Under the pieces are notes generated by a model, which did no database searches, was not told where the DNA came from, and worked only from the letters and a program-made list of their open reading frames with translations. A DNA stretch of 23,771 bases from NCBI GenBank assembly GCA_045612485.1, contig JAZKZE010000040.1:1-23771 (forward strand), given 5' to 3'. Source of the DNA: RGIG5327 sp045612485 (GTDB taxonomy: Bacteria; Verrucomicrobiota; Lentisphaeria; Victivallales; UBA1829). The position numbers and the translations under genes are program-made. Below, piece after piece: positions 16,586 to 23,771 of the stretch; position 1 is the stretch's first letter, and each line of letters begins with the position of its first letter.

Positions 16586-17563
16586 ATGATAAAAACTCCT
16601 TGTATCGTACTTGTTACCGGAGCCGGGGGCGATGCCCAGGGCTGGGGAAATATGGATGTGACAAAATGTGTGGAAAAAGCCATTAAGGATAATGGTTTCG
16701 ACTGCCGTATCGTTCTTGCGGAAAACCGGCAGGAAATGGAAAAAGGATTGCAGGAAGGCCCCTGCGATATCGTCTGGAGCGCCCTCTACTTTTTCACCAC
16801 AAGGGAAGATATCATCGGTATTCCCCCGGATGCGGTCTGGGTGGCGGATGTACTGGATGAATTGAAGATACCTTATATCGGGCCTTCCGCCGCCACCATG
16901 AAAGCTCTCATCGGAAAATTTGATACCCATGAAGCAATGGAAAAAGCAGGTGTACGCGTCCCGAAACATATCCTCTGTCCGCCGGCAAAAGCACAGGATG
17001 TGGATTTCTTCCCTGCCTTTGTCAAACCCAACGGGGAATCCCGTTCCATCGGCATAAGTGATAAAAGCGTGGCACAGAACATGGAGGAACTTAAAGCACA
17101 GATCCAGTTCATTCAGGATGAATTGCAGCAGTCCGCCCTTGTGGAAGAGTATCTCCCCGGACGGGAATATACCGTTCTTGTTCTGGGTAACGGCAAAAAC
17201 CGGGAGATCCTCCCCGGGGAAGTCACCGTTGCAGAAGAACATTTCGGTAAATACCATATTTTAAGAAGTGATCTTCGGGGTGTGGGGCTTACTCATCTTA
17301 TCCGGCCCGATGATCACATGGAAGAGGCGGTCTCCCTTGCAGAACAGGCCTCCGATGCCCTGCAATGCTTCGATCATGTGCGTATTGATATGCGGGAGGG
17401 TTCTGACGGCAAACTCAGGATCATGGAGGTCAACGGTATCCCCGGTCTGAAACCGGTGAAAAGCTGGAGTCCCCAGATTTATGCCCTTTACCATGATTGT
17501 GAAGATCCCTATACCGCCCTTATCGGAAAAGTAGTAAAGAGTGCGTGGGAGAAGATCCTATGA
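16586..17563 (+). CDS. D-alanine-D-alanine ligase-like ATP-grasp enzyme
   Basis: The 325-residue protein has the Ddl domain order. The ATP-grasp domain shows FVKPNGESRSIGI with K147, EEYLPGREYTVLVLG (about 187-201), RIDMR with D268, and MEVNGIPGL with E281 and N283 for Mg-ATP. KSWSP after it is also Ddl-like. Such enzymes join a D-amino acid (or another carboxylate) to an amine using ATP. The N-terminal loop GAGGDAQGWGNMD does not match the usual Ddl loop that holds the first D-alanine, so the acceptor may differ. A housekeeping ddl is expected with the cell-wall genes elsewhere. It directly follows the racemase, which could supply its substrate, and overlaps the next gene by four bases. Confidence 0.85.
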   Translation: MIKTPCIVLVTGAGGDAQGWGNMDVTKCVEKAIKDNGFDCRIVLAENRQEMEKGLQEGPCDIVWSALYFFTTREDIIGIPPDAVWVADVLDELKIPYIGPSAATMKALIGKFDTHEAMEKAGVRVPKHILCPPAKAQDVDFFPAFVKPNGESRSIGISDKSVAQNMEELKAQIQFIQDELQQSALVEEYLPGREYTVLVLGNGKNREILPGEVTVAEEHFGKYHILRSDLRGVGLTHLIRPDDHMEEAVSLAEQASDALQCFDHVRIDMREGSDGKLRIMEVNGIPGLKPVKSWSPQIYALYHDCEDPYTALIGKVVKSAWEKIL

Positions 17564-18264
17564 AAAAGCGTCCCCTTATTGCCGTCAATATGTCCATGAC
17601 CGTATTGAATAACAGGGAAATACATTACCTTATCGACTCTTATGCAGAAAGGGTCTGGGCGGCAGGCGGGGATCCCTATCTTGTTCCTTCCCTTCTCCAT
17701 GAAAGGTACAGCAGGGAGATCCTCGGCAAAGTGCAGGGCGTTCTGCTTTCCGGCGGCAAGGATTATCCCCCATCTTTCTACGATCAGGAACCCGTACCGG
17801 AAACCGATCTTACCAGATTACGTCCCTCTTTTGATATGCAGTTCGGTAAGGAAGCATTAACAGGCACTCTTCCCATACTGGGGATCTGTGCCGGATGCCA
17901 GTTATTGAACATCCTTCACGGCGGTCAGCTTCTCCAGCATCTCCCCAATGCAAATGAAGCCCACAGAAACGGTTTGTATCATCAAGCGGCAATTACAGAA
18001 GAAGGTTTTATGAGCCGTATTCTCTCTCTGAAAAAAGGGGAACAATTTACGGTAAACAGTTTCCACCATCAGGCGGTGACAAAAGAGTATCTGGGCAAAG
18101 ATCTTTTCATCTCCTCCCTTGCCTTTGACGGTACGGTTGAATCCATAGAAAGACCGGGGGAAAGAATGGTGCTCGGCGTCCAATTCCACCCGGAACGCAT
18201 GGATGACACCGGACCTCTTTATTTTGCCGCACTTGTGGAAGAAGCATCAAAAATAACATTATAA
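17560..18264 (+). CDS. Gamma-glutamyl hydrolase, class I glutamine-amidotransferase fold (peptidase C26)
   Basis: I chose the ATG at 17560 (234 residues), which overlaps the ligase stop as ATGA; a GTG at 17545 would add five residues inside the ligase gene. The catalytic triad is C110 (GICAGCQ), H210 and E212 (QFHPER). LLSGGKDYPP and VNSFHHQAV are the other C26/PuuD markers. PuuD-like enzymes hydrolyse gamma-glutamyl amide bonds, for example gamma-glutamyl-GABA. No glutamine-dependent synthase domain is attached, which fits a stand-alone hydrolase. In this operon it may cleave or trim a gamma-glutamyl product next to a racemase and an amide ligase. It is cytoplasmic and lies 15 bases before the lipoprotein gene. 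Confidence 0.9.
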   Translation: MKKRPLIAVNMSMTVLNNREIHYLIDSYAERVWAAGGDPYLVPSLLHERYSREILGKVQGVLLSGGKDYPPSFYDQEPVPETDLTRLRPSFDMQFGKEALTGTLPILGICAGCQLLNILHGGQLLQHLPNANEAHRNGLYHQAAITEEGFMSRILSLKKGEQFTVNSFHHQAVTKEYLGKDLFISSLAFDGTVESIERPGERMVLGVQFHPERMDDTGPLYFAALVEEASKITL

Positions 18265-18279
18265 AACAAAGGTTCAGCA

Positions 18280-20625
18280 ATGAAAAAAAGTTTTTTCTTT
18301 TCTCTTTTACCTGCCGTACTGGCCTCTCTGCTGGTTTCCTGTTATTCCGGCAAAACAGGTGTTTCCTGTTCCGGCAATATCAGAAATGTTCCGGTATGCA
18401 ATAAGAAAAATCCCGCTCCTTTGCAGGAAGCAAAATGTTTTGCAAAGGAAAAATATTTTTCCATTTATACGCCCCAAAATCCTTCCAAAGTACAGGAAAC
18501 TTCTGCAAAAGAACTTCTTTCCTATCTGAAACGTCTTTACTCCTCCCCCATTGTCTTCAACGGCAGTAAAACAAAGGAAATGCGTTTTTACATCGGAAGA
18601 ACAAAAGGAGAAGCAGAAAAACTTTTTGCAGCAGCCCCCATGCGGGAATTCGGGATCTTCCCCTCCACCGATCCGGCAGTACCTGCCATTCTTATTGACG
18701 GTATGGATGATCCGGGGATCTCCCCCTGGGCAACCCGGGGAAGAACAGGAACACTTCTGGGGGTTTACTATTTCCTGAGCAGATATGCAGGTATCGAATT
18801 TTTTGCTCCCGGAAAAAAAGGGGAAAAACTTTTCAGCAATACACCAGTCACTTTGAAGAAAGCGGATATTCCCGTCCCCTCCTATCCGGCAAGAAGTATT
18901 GCCTTATATTCCAGAAGCAGTAAAAAAGAGTTCACAAGCTCTGATTATTACAAATTTTTCAAGCAGATGCTCTGTACTCTGCCGGATTATGCAAGTCCGG
19001 ATTTCTATTACATGGGACCTGACTGGAAAACTCTTGCAAAGAAAAATCCTGCACTTTTAGGCATACGCAACGGAAAAAGATATTACGGAAAGGATTATGA
19101 TGTACCCTGTCTTACCAATCCGGAAGTTTTGCGTCTGATGGCGGAAGGAGCCATTGAGGAAATAAAAAAACGGGGGACAAAATGTCGTAATATCCGTATT
19201 TTCCGGGATACATCCGCAAGGATCTGTGAATGTGAAAAGTGTTCGGAATACAAAGACATAAGCAATTACTACTATACTTTCATCAACTCTCTTGCCGAAG
19301 AGATCCATAAAGTATATCCCCATATCTATGTGATGACACAGGAAAAGGGGAACTACTTTTACCACGTTCCCGCAGGCATTGACAAACTGGAAAACCGTTT
19401 TGTCATCGAAATATCCGACGGATTCCCCTCCTCCCGGAATTTTACAGCAGCCCTGCCGCTTTTTGAACAATGGGACAAAGCCGGAGCGATCATCCTTTTC
19501 CGTCAGTACAACCGTGTGGGATTCCAGTGGAAAGATTATCCCATCATCAATCCCATGAATATTGCCCACCACTATAAATCCATGCAGGGAAAAGCTCTGG
19601 GGACAAGATGGAGCGATGGCGGCAATACTTCTCTTTTCCAATCCATTCCCATGCAGTATATGCAGGCAAAATTTCTTTTCGATACTTCTGCCGATCCGGA
19701 AAAAGTCCTGAGAAGATTCTGTTCCCTTGCCTATCCCGGCGCAGAAGAAGAGATGATGCGGTATTTTCAGATCATGGAAGACAATCATCATGCCTATCCC
19801 CAGTGGGGCAATCCCCTTCTCGGAGCATTACAGTATGACAATCTTGCAGAACCAGTTTCCCTGCTGGAAAAGGCTGTTAAAAAGGTAAAAAATCCCTACT
19901 GGCTTGCTCCGGTGCTTGCCGACTTGAAACGCGTGCAAGTTCTTGCGGAAAAAGAAAAAACATACATGGCAAACTATAACCGGATCAAACGGGCATTTGA
20001 TGTTCAATACGGTCCCGGCAAACTTTTTACAGCTCCCCCGCTCAAAGAAAAAGTGATTCTTGACGGCAGACTTGATGAAAAATTCTGGAAGACTCTTCCC
20101 TCATTTTCTCTTATGCCTGTAGAAGCCATGAAAACCCCGTTTCAGTATTCTGAAGTATATATGGCAAGCAGTAAAGGGGCTGTTTTCTGTGCTTTCAAGG
20201 CATTGGAAGAATATCCGGAAAAGATCGCAAAGAATGAAAAAAATGTATGGGCAAATGCTTCTCTGGAACTGATGATCGCTCCCCCGGATAAGAATTACCC
20301 CTATTTGCAAGTTCTTCTCACTCCTTCCGGTATCGGAAGTGTGATCTATTATATTGCTCCGGGAAGACCGGAAAGTCTGGATCTGAAAAGTGTTGCAGGA
20401 AAAGCCTTTATTGACATAAAAGATAAATTCTGGTCCGGAGAGATCGCCATACCCAGGGAGCTTTTACGGGGGATCATAAAAGACAACAGGGCAAGATTTG
20501 CCGTTTTCCGTACAAGGAATATGACAGACAAATTGCTGGAAAGACAAACTTCAGGACTTTTCCCGGGAAGGGGAAATACCCATAAAGTAAACCTTTACCG
20601 CCCCGTTCTCATCCCTGCCCGGTAA
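18280..20625 (+). CDS. Secreted lipoprotein with DUF4838 and C-terminal CBM9-like domain
   Basis: The N-terminus is a lipoprotein signal: MKKSFFFSLL, a hydrophobic stretch, then the lipobox LVSC with C21. A second VSC lies at C29. Residues about 50-210 resemble the small N-terminal domain that precedes glycosidase-like barrels. The DUF4838 domain follows, with its cysteine cluster C316, C318 and C321 (CECEKC). Residues about 585-781 start with KVILDGRLDEKFW, the typical opening of a CBM9-like sugar-binding domain. The 781-residue protein is thus probably an envelope-attached protein that binds or cleaves a glycan; a glycosidase activity is inferred, not shown. It ends the nine-gene operon and is the only exported product in it. 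A terminator follows. Confidence 0.85.
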   Translation: MKKSFFFSLLPAVLASLLVSCYSGKTGVSCSGNIRNVPVCNKKNPAPLQEAKCFAKEKYFSIYTPQNPSKVQETSAKELLSYLKRLYSSPIVFNGSKTKEMRFYIGRTKGEAEKLFAAAPMREFGIFPSTDPAVPAILIDGMDDPGISPWATRGRTGTLLGVYYFLSRYAGIEFFAPGKKGEKLFSNTPVTLKKADIPVPSYPARSIALYSRSSKKEFTSSDYYKFFKQMLCTLPDYASPDFYYMGPDWKTLAKKNPALLGIRNGKRYYGKDYDVPCLTNPEVLRLMAEGAIEEIKKRGTKCRNIRIFRDTSARICECEKCSEYKDISNYYYTFINSLAEEIHKVYPHIYVMTQEKGNYFYHVPAGIDKLENRFVIEISDGFPSSRNFTAALPLFEQWDKAGAIILFRQYNRVGFQWKDYPIINPMNIAHHYKSMQGKALGTRWSDGGNTSLFQSIPMQYMQAKFLFDTSADPEKVLRRFCSLAYPGAEEEMMRYFQIMEDNHHAYPQWGNPLLGALQYDNLAEPVSLLEKAVKKVKNPYWLAPVLADLKRVQVLAEKEKTYMANYNRIKRAFDVQYGPGKLFTAPPLKEKVILDGRLDEKFWKTLPSFSLMPVEAMKTPFQYSEVYMASSKGAVFCAFKALEEYPEKIAKNEKNVWANASLELMIAPPDKNYPYLQVLLTPSGIGSVIYYIAPGRPESLDLKSVAGKAFIDIKDKFWSGEIAIPRELLRGIIKDNRARFAVFRTRNMTDKLLERQTSGLFPGRGNTHKVNLYRPVLIPAR
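18334..18377 (+). repeat. Imperfect direct duplication at the lipobox
   Basis: GTTTCCTGTTATTCCGGCAA at 18334-18353 recurs at 18361-18377 as GTTTCCTGTTCCGGCAA, three bases shorter and 27 bases later, in frame. It encodes two similar stretches, VSCYSGK and VSCSGN, so the lipoprotein has two closely spaced candidate cysteines. Confidence 0.7.
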
Positions 20626-20643
20626 AAAAATAAATACCGGTAA

Positions 20644-20681
20644 AAAACTCCGGCAGATCATCCTGCCGGAGTTTTCATTTT
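20644..20681. terminator. Bidirectional terminator between convergent genes
   Basis: CTCCGGCAG at 20648-20656 pairs with CTGCCGGAG at 20663-20671 around a six-base loop. Four more A-T pairs extend it, with T-runs on both strands. It lies between the end of the lipoprotein gene (+) and the end of the phosphoesterase gene (-), so it can stop both transcripts. Confidence 0.9.
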
Positions 20682-20696
20682 GTTATATCATTGCCT

Positions 20697-21635
20697 TTAT
20701 TTTTCTTTACCGTACCGGACTTTTGCGGAAAGCATATCCGGAGTGCAAAGACGGTTGCCGGAGGAGTTACCGGTATCTTCGGTGGTAATGCCATGGAAAA
20801 AGCTGCCCTCCATACCGATGATTTCAATACTCTCATCCGCAGTATCTATAACGATCTCCGCACTGACAGGGCGTTCATAAATGACCATATTACCATAATT
20901 CTCATACTGTTTGTACCACTCTTTTTCCGGAAAGAGATAATGAGCTTTCGATACCCAGTTGAAGGTTGCGGAATTTACATCCAGACGGGGAACCCCGTCA
21001 ATAATATCCAATCCGCTACGGTGATAATGACCGTTCAGACACAAAATCACCTGACCGGCAGTTCCCTGTGATTCCCGGATGATCCCGGAAATTTCCTCTT
21101 TGCACTTTATTTCAGACTCCGGCTTGACGGGATAATCTATTGCCGCATGACTGGCAAGGATACAGGGATAAGGGGACTCCATAACAGTTTCCCGCAACCA
21201 TTGAATCTCTTCCGGCGGCATCCAGTCCCGGCATTTGGGATGATCAAAGTAATTACGTTCCGAGTAGTGGAAATATACTCCCGGATACTCCCGGAAATAG
21301 TTTTCATCCAGAATAATAAACCGGAATCCGCCATGATCAAAAAAGTAATATCCCTTTTCCATTCCCATAGCTTCAAGGACAGTTTCAAAAGACTCAATAT
21401 CAAATTCGTGATTCCCCAGAACAAAATATCCGGGGAGCTGAAATTCTTTAAACTGCCGGATCAATTCAGGACAGGCGGAAGGTTTATGGGCAAAATCCCC
21501 CAGATGCAGCAGAAATTCAGAGTTGTTTTCCAATGCCCGTTTCTGAATGGCTTTCAATCGTTCCGGAGCATCTGCTTTATACCATGCCGGATGATGATGC
21601 AAATCGGAAAAAACGGTAAATTTGACTCTGCTCAT
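20697..21635 (-). CDS. Calcineurin-like metallophosphoesterase
   Basis: The 312-residue protein has the complete two-metal phosphoesterase set: D11 and H13 (FSDLHHH), D47 (HLGDF), N75 and H76 (LGNHEF), H163 (ASHAA), H203 and H205 (GHYH). It should hydrolyse phosphomono- or diesters; the substrate is unknown. No signal peptide is visible, so it is probably cytoplasmic. It is convergent with the nine-gene operon and stands as a single transcription unit between a terminator at each end. GAGGG at about 21645-21649 on the + coordinate supports the start. Confidence 0.88.
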   Translation of the reverse strand: MSRVKFTVFSDLHHHPAWYKADAPERLKAIQKRALENNSEFLLHLGDFAHKPSACPELIRQFKEFQLPGYFVLGNHEFDIESFETVLEAMGMEKGYYFFDHGGFRFIILDENYFREYPGVYFHYSERNYFDHPKCRDWMPPEEIQWLRETVMESPYPCILASHAAIDYPVKPESEIKCKEEISGIIRESQGTAGQVILCLNGHYHRSGLDIIDGVPRLDVNSATFNWVSKAHYLFPEKEWYKQYENYGNMVIYERPVSAEIVIDTADESIEIIGMEGSFFHGITTEDTGNSSGNRLCTPDMLSAKVRYGKEK

Positions 21636-21676
21636 ATTGATATGCCCTCTGTTTTTTATTCTGGATAAATTTTATT

Positions 21677-21704
21677 AATGTAGCATATTTTCTGCGGAAT
21701 ACAA
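21677..21704 (-). promoter_or_regulatory. Possible promoter for the phosphoesterase gene
   Basis: Read on the - strand, TTGTAT and TACATT are 16 bases apart, with a TGC extension before the -10. They lie between the upstream terminator and the gene, but the match is modest. Confidence 0.35.
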
Positions 21705-21767
21705 TACTGATCAACAGGAATTATTGAGCAAATTCTCCACTCCGGATGCCTGTTCCCGCAGAAATAC

Positions 21768-21803
21768 AAAAACGGGGCTGCAGGAAAAATTCCCGCAGCC
21801 CCG
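21768..21803 (-). terminator. Rho-independent terminator of the LarA-KDG kinase operon
   Basis: On the - strand, CGGGGCTGCGGGAA pairs with TTCCTGCAGCCCCG over 14 bp (one G-U pair) around a three-base loop. Five T residues follow. It starts 25 bases after the stop of the PfkB gene. Confidence 0.92.
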
Positions 21804-21828
21804 GAAACAGATAAATCCTTAAAGAGGA

Positions 21829-22908
21829 TCAGCGTTTTACACGGGCATTACCGCTCCAGATGCTCCAGACCTGTTCTTCATCAGCAGGCTGAGCGTAGTC
21901 GGTAAGGTGTGTGGTGGCAAGGGCACCGGTAGCCCAGCCGAACTGGATCCATTTTTCCGGTTCCCAGCCCTTGAGGATGGCATAGAGGAAACCGCCCACG
22001 AATCCGTCGCCGCCGCCGATACGGTCGAGAACACCGATCTCACGGGGTTCAACAACCTGCCATTCGCCATTCACATTGACGATAGCACCCCACAGATGGG
22101 TATTGGCACTTACCACCTGACGCAGAGTGGTGGCAAAAGCATAGGCGTTGGGATAGGCTTCTTTGACTCTTTCCACCATTTCTTTGAAGCTGTCGATCTT
22201 TCCTGCAATGCCTTTTCCGCCGGCTTCAGGGCCTTTGATGTTCAGGCAGAGCTGGAAGTCTTCTTCGTTACCGATAAGGATGTCGGCAGCAGAAGCGATT
22301 TCAGCAAAGGTGGCAGCAAGTTCTTCTTCACGGCCTTTCCAGAAGGAGGCACGGTAATTGAGGTCGAAAGAAACTTTTGTACCGTATTTTTTAGCAGCAC
22401 GGGCAAGTTCCAGACAGAATTTGCTGGTCTTGGGGCTCATAGCGGCGATCAGACCGGAAAGGTGAACGATCTGGACACCTTCTTCACCGAAGATACGGTC
22501 AAGATCAAAGTATTCCACGCTGAGTTCACGTCCCACTTCACCGGCACGGTCATTCTGCACGCGGGGACCGCGGCTGCCGCATCCACTGTCAGCAAGGTTG
22601 AACTGGTGACGGTAGCCCCAGGGATTGTCCTGTTCAAATTCAGGACCTTCATAATCCATGTGACGACCGGCAAGGTTGTCCTTGATCATACGGGCAATAG
22701 GGGAACCTTTGACGAAAGCGGTCAATACTTTCACTTTCATGCCCAGGAAAGAGGCGATACTTGCCACGTTGGATTCCGCACTTGTCACCTGCATTTTGAA
22801 GGTGTCGCTGCAATGGAAGGGCTGACCGTCAGCAGGGGTCAGACGCACACCCATACTTGTGGGGATCAGCATTGCATATTTTGCATCTTTTTTGAGTTCG
22901 ATAGCCAT
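21829..22908 (-). CDS. PfkB family carbohydrate kinase, 2-keto-3-deoxygluconate kinase-like
   Basis: The 359-residue protein has the ribokinase-fold C-terminal motif DRIGGGDGFVGGF, in which D301 is the catalytic base of the GxGD element. FDLNYRASFWKG (181-192) and GCGSRGPRV with NDRAGE (about 109-124) are patterns seen in KDG-kinase-type members. The likely reaction is ATP-dependent phosphorylation of a 2-keto-3-deoxy sugar acid, but PfkB kinases vary in substrate, so this is a subfamily inference. AAGGAAA upstream supports the start. It follows the LarA-family gene by 18 bases on the same strand, which implies one mRNA and a joint role in sugar-acid metabolism. Codons are mostly those of high expression. 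Confidence 0.85.
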   Translation of the reverse strand: MAIELKKDAKYAMLIPTSMGVRLTPADGQPFHCSDTFKMQVTSAESNVASIASFLGMKVKVLTAFVKGSPIARMIKDNLAGRHMDYEGPEFEQDNPWGYRHQFNLADSGCGSRGPRVQNDRAGEVGRELSVEYFDLDRIFGEEGVQIVHLSGLIAAMSPKTSKFCLELARAAKKYGTKVSFDLNYRASFWKGREEELAATFAEIASAADILIGNEEDFQLCLNIKGPEAGGKGIAGKIDSFKEMVERVKEAYPNAYAFATTLRQVVSANTHLWGAIVNVNGEWQVVEPREIGVLDRIGGGDGFVGGFLYAILKGWEPEKWIQFGWATGALATTHLTDYAQPADEEQVWSIWSGNARVKR

Positions 22909-22926
22909 AATATTTTCCTTTTATTT

Positions 22927-23771
22927 TCAATCTTTGATAAAGTTCTTTCTCAATGCCCACAATCCCAGAGCAGGATTGCTGATAAAGTAGATCTCTTCCC
23001 CGTTGACCGTATTGAAACCGTCCTTCAGGTTCTCCACATCATACTTTTTCATCATCTCATCCAGAGAGGCATATTCATATCCCACAGACTCGATCTCTTC
23101 TTTTGTCATACCGGGACCGGGGCAGTAGATGATTTTGAATCTGCCTTCGCTGGAACCGTGGATCAGATGGGCGGCTGCCCCCAGACTCCCGTTGAGTTCA
23201 GGGTTTTCCGCAACAGCCTTCAAAGTATTGGGCGTACCTTTGTAACCGTATTTACGGATGACTTCGTCATTGCCTTTGTCTTCCCCGAACTCTTTCAAGC
23301 CGGGAGCAAGTACGATAAGTTCCCCGTCATCGGCGATCGCCATACGGGTACGGTACACACTCTTGTTGCCAAGCCAGGTACTCTTGAACTCTTCCGGATC
23401 AAGATATACCACAACCTTCCTGGGTGCTTTTTCCAGCAGGACCAGGTTGGTAAGCACGCTCAATTCAGCAGCAGCATTGAATACACTTACATCATCTCCG
23501 GAGAAGAATCCTCTCATAGCCATTTTCCCGGTATTTTCATCTTTGCTCATTACAGTAAGCATATAGACGATGGGAAGGTCTTTAAGGAAGGTATCCACAC
23601 CGTAGTTGAAAAGTCTGCGTACAGGGGAATCGGCTCTGCCCATAAGGTTTTCACAACCGGCAACAGCACCCAGGAAGTGGGATTTGTTGATGATGTCGGA
23701 ACCGCCTACACCCACCATAAGGTTCTTGGTGTAGTTCGCCATGCCCACCACTTCGTGAGGAACCACCTGAC
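22927..23771 (-). CDS. larA: LarA-family nickel-dependent hydroxy-acid racemase/epimerase (5' end outside window)
   Basis: The frame runs off the right edge, so the N-terminal part, including the first metal histidine, is missing; about 281 residues are visible. Near the visible start, VVPHEVVGMANYTKN and INKSHF give His, Lys and His separated by 10 and 16 residues. In lactate racemase LarA, H174, K184 and H200 hold the nickel-pincer cofactor with exactly this spacing. The enzyme should therefore invert an alpha-hydroxy acid. The superfamily also includes enzymes for sugar acids, and the adjacent KDG kinase makes an aldonate substrate more likely than lactate; that choice is an inference. Cofactor genes larB, larC and larE are not in the window. 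Confidence 0.88.
   Translation of the reverse strand, partial: QVVPHEVVGMANYTKNLMVGVGGSDIINKSHFLGAVAGCENLMGRADSPVRRLFNYGVDTFLKDLPIVYMLTVMSKDENTGKMAMRGFFSGDDVSVFNAAAELSVLTNLVLLEKAPRKVVVYLDPEEFKSTWLGNKSVYRTRMAIADDGELIVLAPGLKEFGEDKGNDEVIRKYGYKGTPNTLKAVAENPELNGSLGAAAHLIHGSSEGRFKIIYCPGPGMTKEEIESVGYEYASLDEMMKKYDVENLKDGFNTVNGEEIYFISNPALGLWALRKNFIKD

Noticed and set aside
14533..18264. A standard poly-gamma-glutamate capsule operon
   Set aside because: CapA-like, racemase and gamma-glutamyl hydrolase genes are suggestive, but CapB and CapC are absent and the CapA-like protein lacks a signal or membrane anchor.
1..23771. CRISPR arrays, tRNA or rRNA genes, insertion sequences, prophage genes
   Set aside because: I found no regularly spaced repeats, cloverleaf or rRNA sequence, transposase, integrase or phage structural gene on either strand.

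Overview
The window comes from a Gram-negative-type bacterium, most likely of the PVC group and probably Lentisphaerota (Victivallis-like). Three things point there: a bacterial V-type ATPase operon in the Chlamydia/spirochaete order with a DUF2764 gene in front of atpA, a WaaP/InaA-type (LPS-core) kinase fold, and a lipoprotein with a DUF4838 domain. This assignment is an inference from gene content. There is no rRNA or tRNA in the window.

Layout. (1) Bases 1-6569: V-type ATPase operon on the + strand (end of a DUF2764 gene, atpA, atpB, atpD, atpI, atpK), closed by a strong terminator at 6591-6625. The c-ring subunit carries a Na+-type ligand set. Codon use changes sharply inside atpA at about 1400-1530. 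(2) Bases 6754-8055: an MFS transporter with its own probable promoter. (3) Bases 8056-8336: an A/T-rich gap with a probable promoter, a 14-bp perfect palindrome and an 18-bp leader hairpin. It precedes an M24-fold protein (8337-9515) that has lost two metal ligands and uses codons typical of high expression; a terminator follows. (4) Bases 9602-20625: nine tightly packed + strand genes, several overlapping by 4-8 bases, bracketed by terminators. They are a WaaP-like kinase, a TIM-barrel isomerase/epimerase, a nitrilase-GDPD fusion, a D-aminoacylase, a CapA-like metallophosphatase, an Asp/Glu racemase, a D-Ala-D-Ala-ligase-like ATP-grasp enzyme, a gamma-glutamyl hydrolase (C26) and a secreted DUF4838/CBM9-like lipoprotein. 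(5) Bases 20697-23771, - strand: a calcineurin-type phosphoesterase with its own promoter region, then a KDG-kinase-like PfkB gene and an incomplete LarA-family nickel racemase/epimerase gene in one operon.

How the genes may work together. The V-ATPase set makes one ion-translocating complex. The nine-gene operon combines enzymes that release, racemise, ligate and hydrolyse D-amino acids or gamma-glutamyl bonds with phosphodiester, amide and sugar enzymes. I propose it handles a D-Glu or D-Ala containing glycoconjugate or peptide, either breaking it down or building it. This is the best candidate in the window for an undescribed pathway. The LarA-KDG kinase pair suggests sugar-acid epimerisation and phosphorylation.
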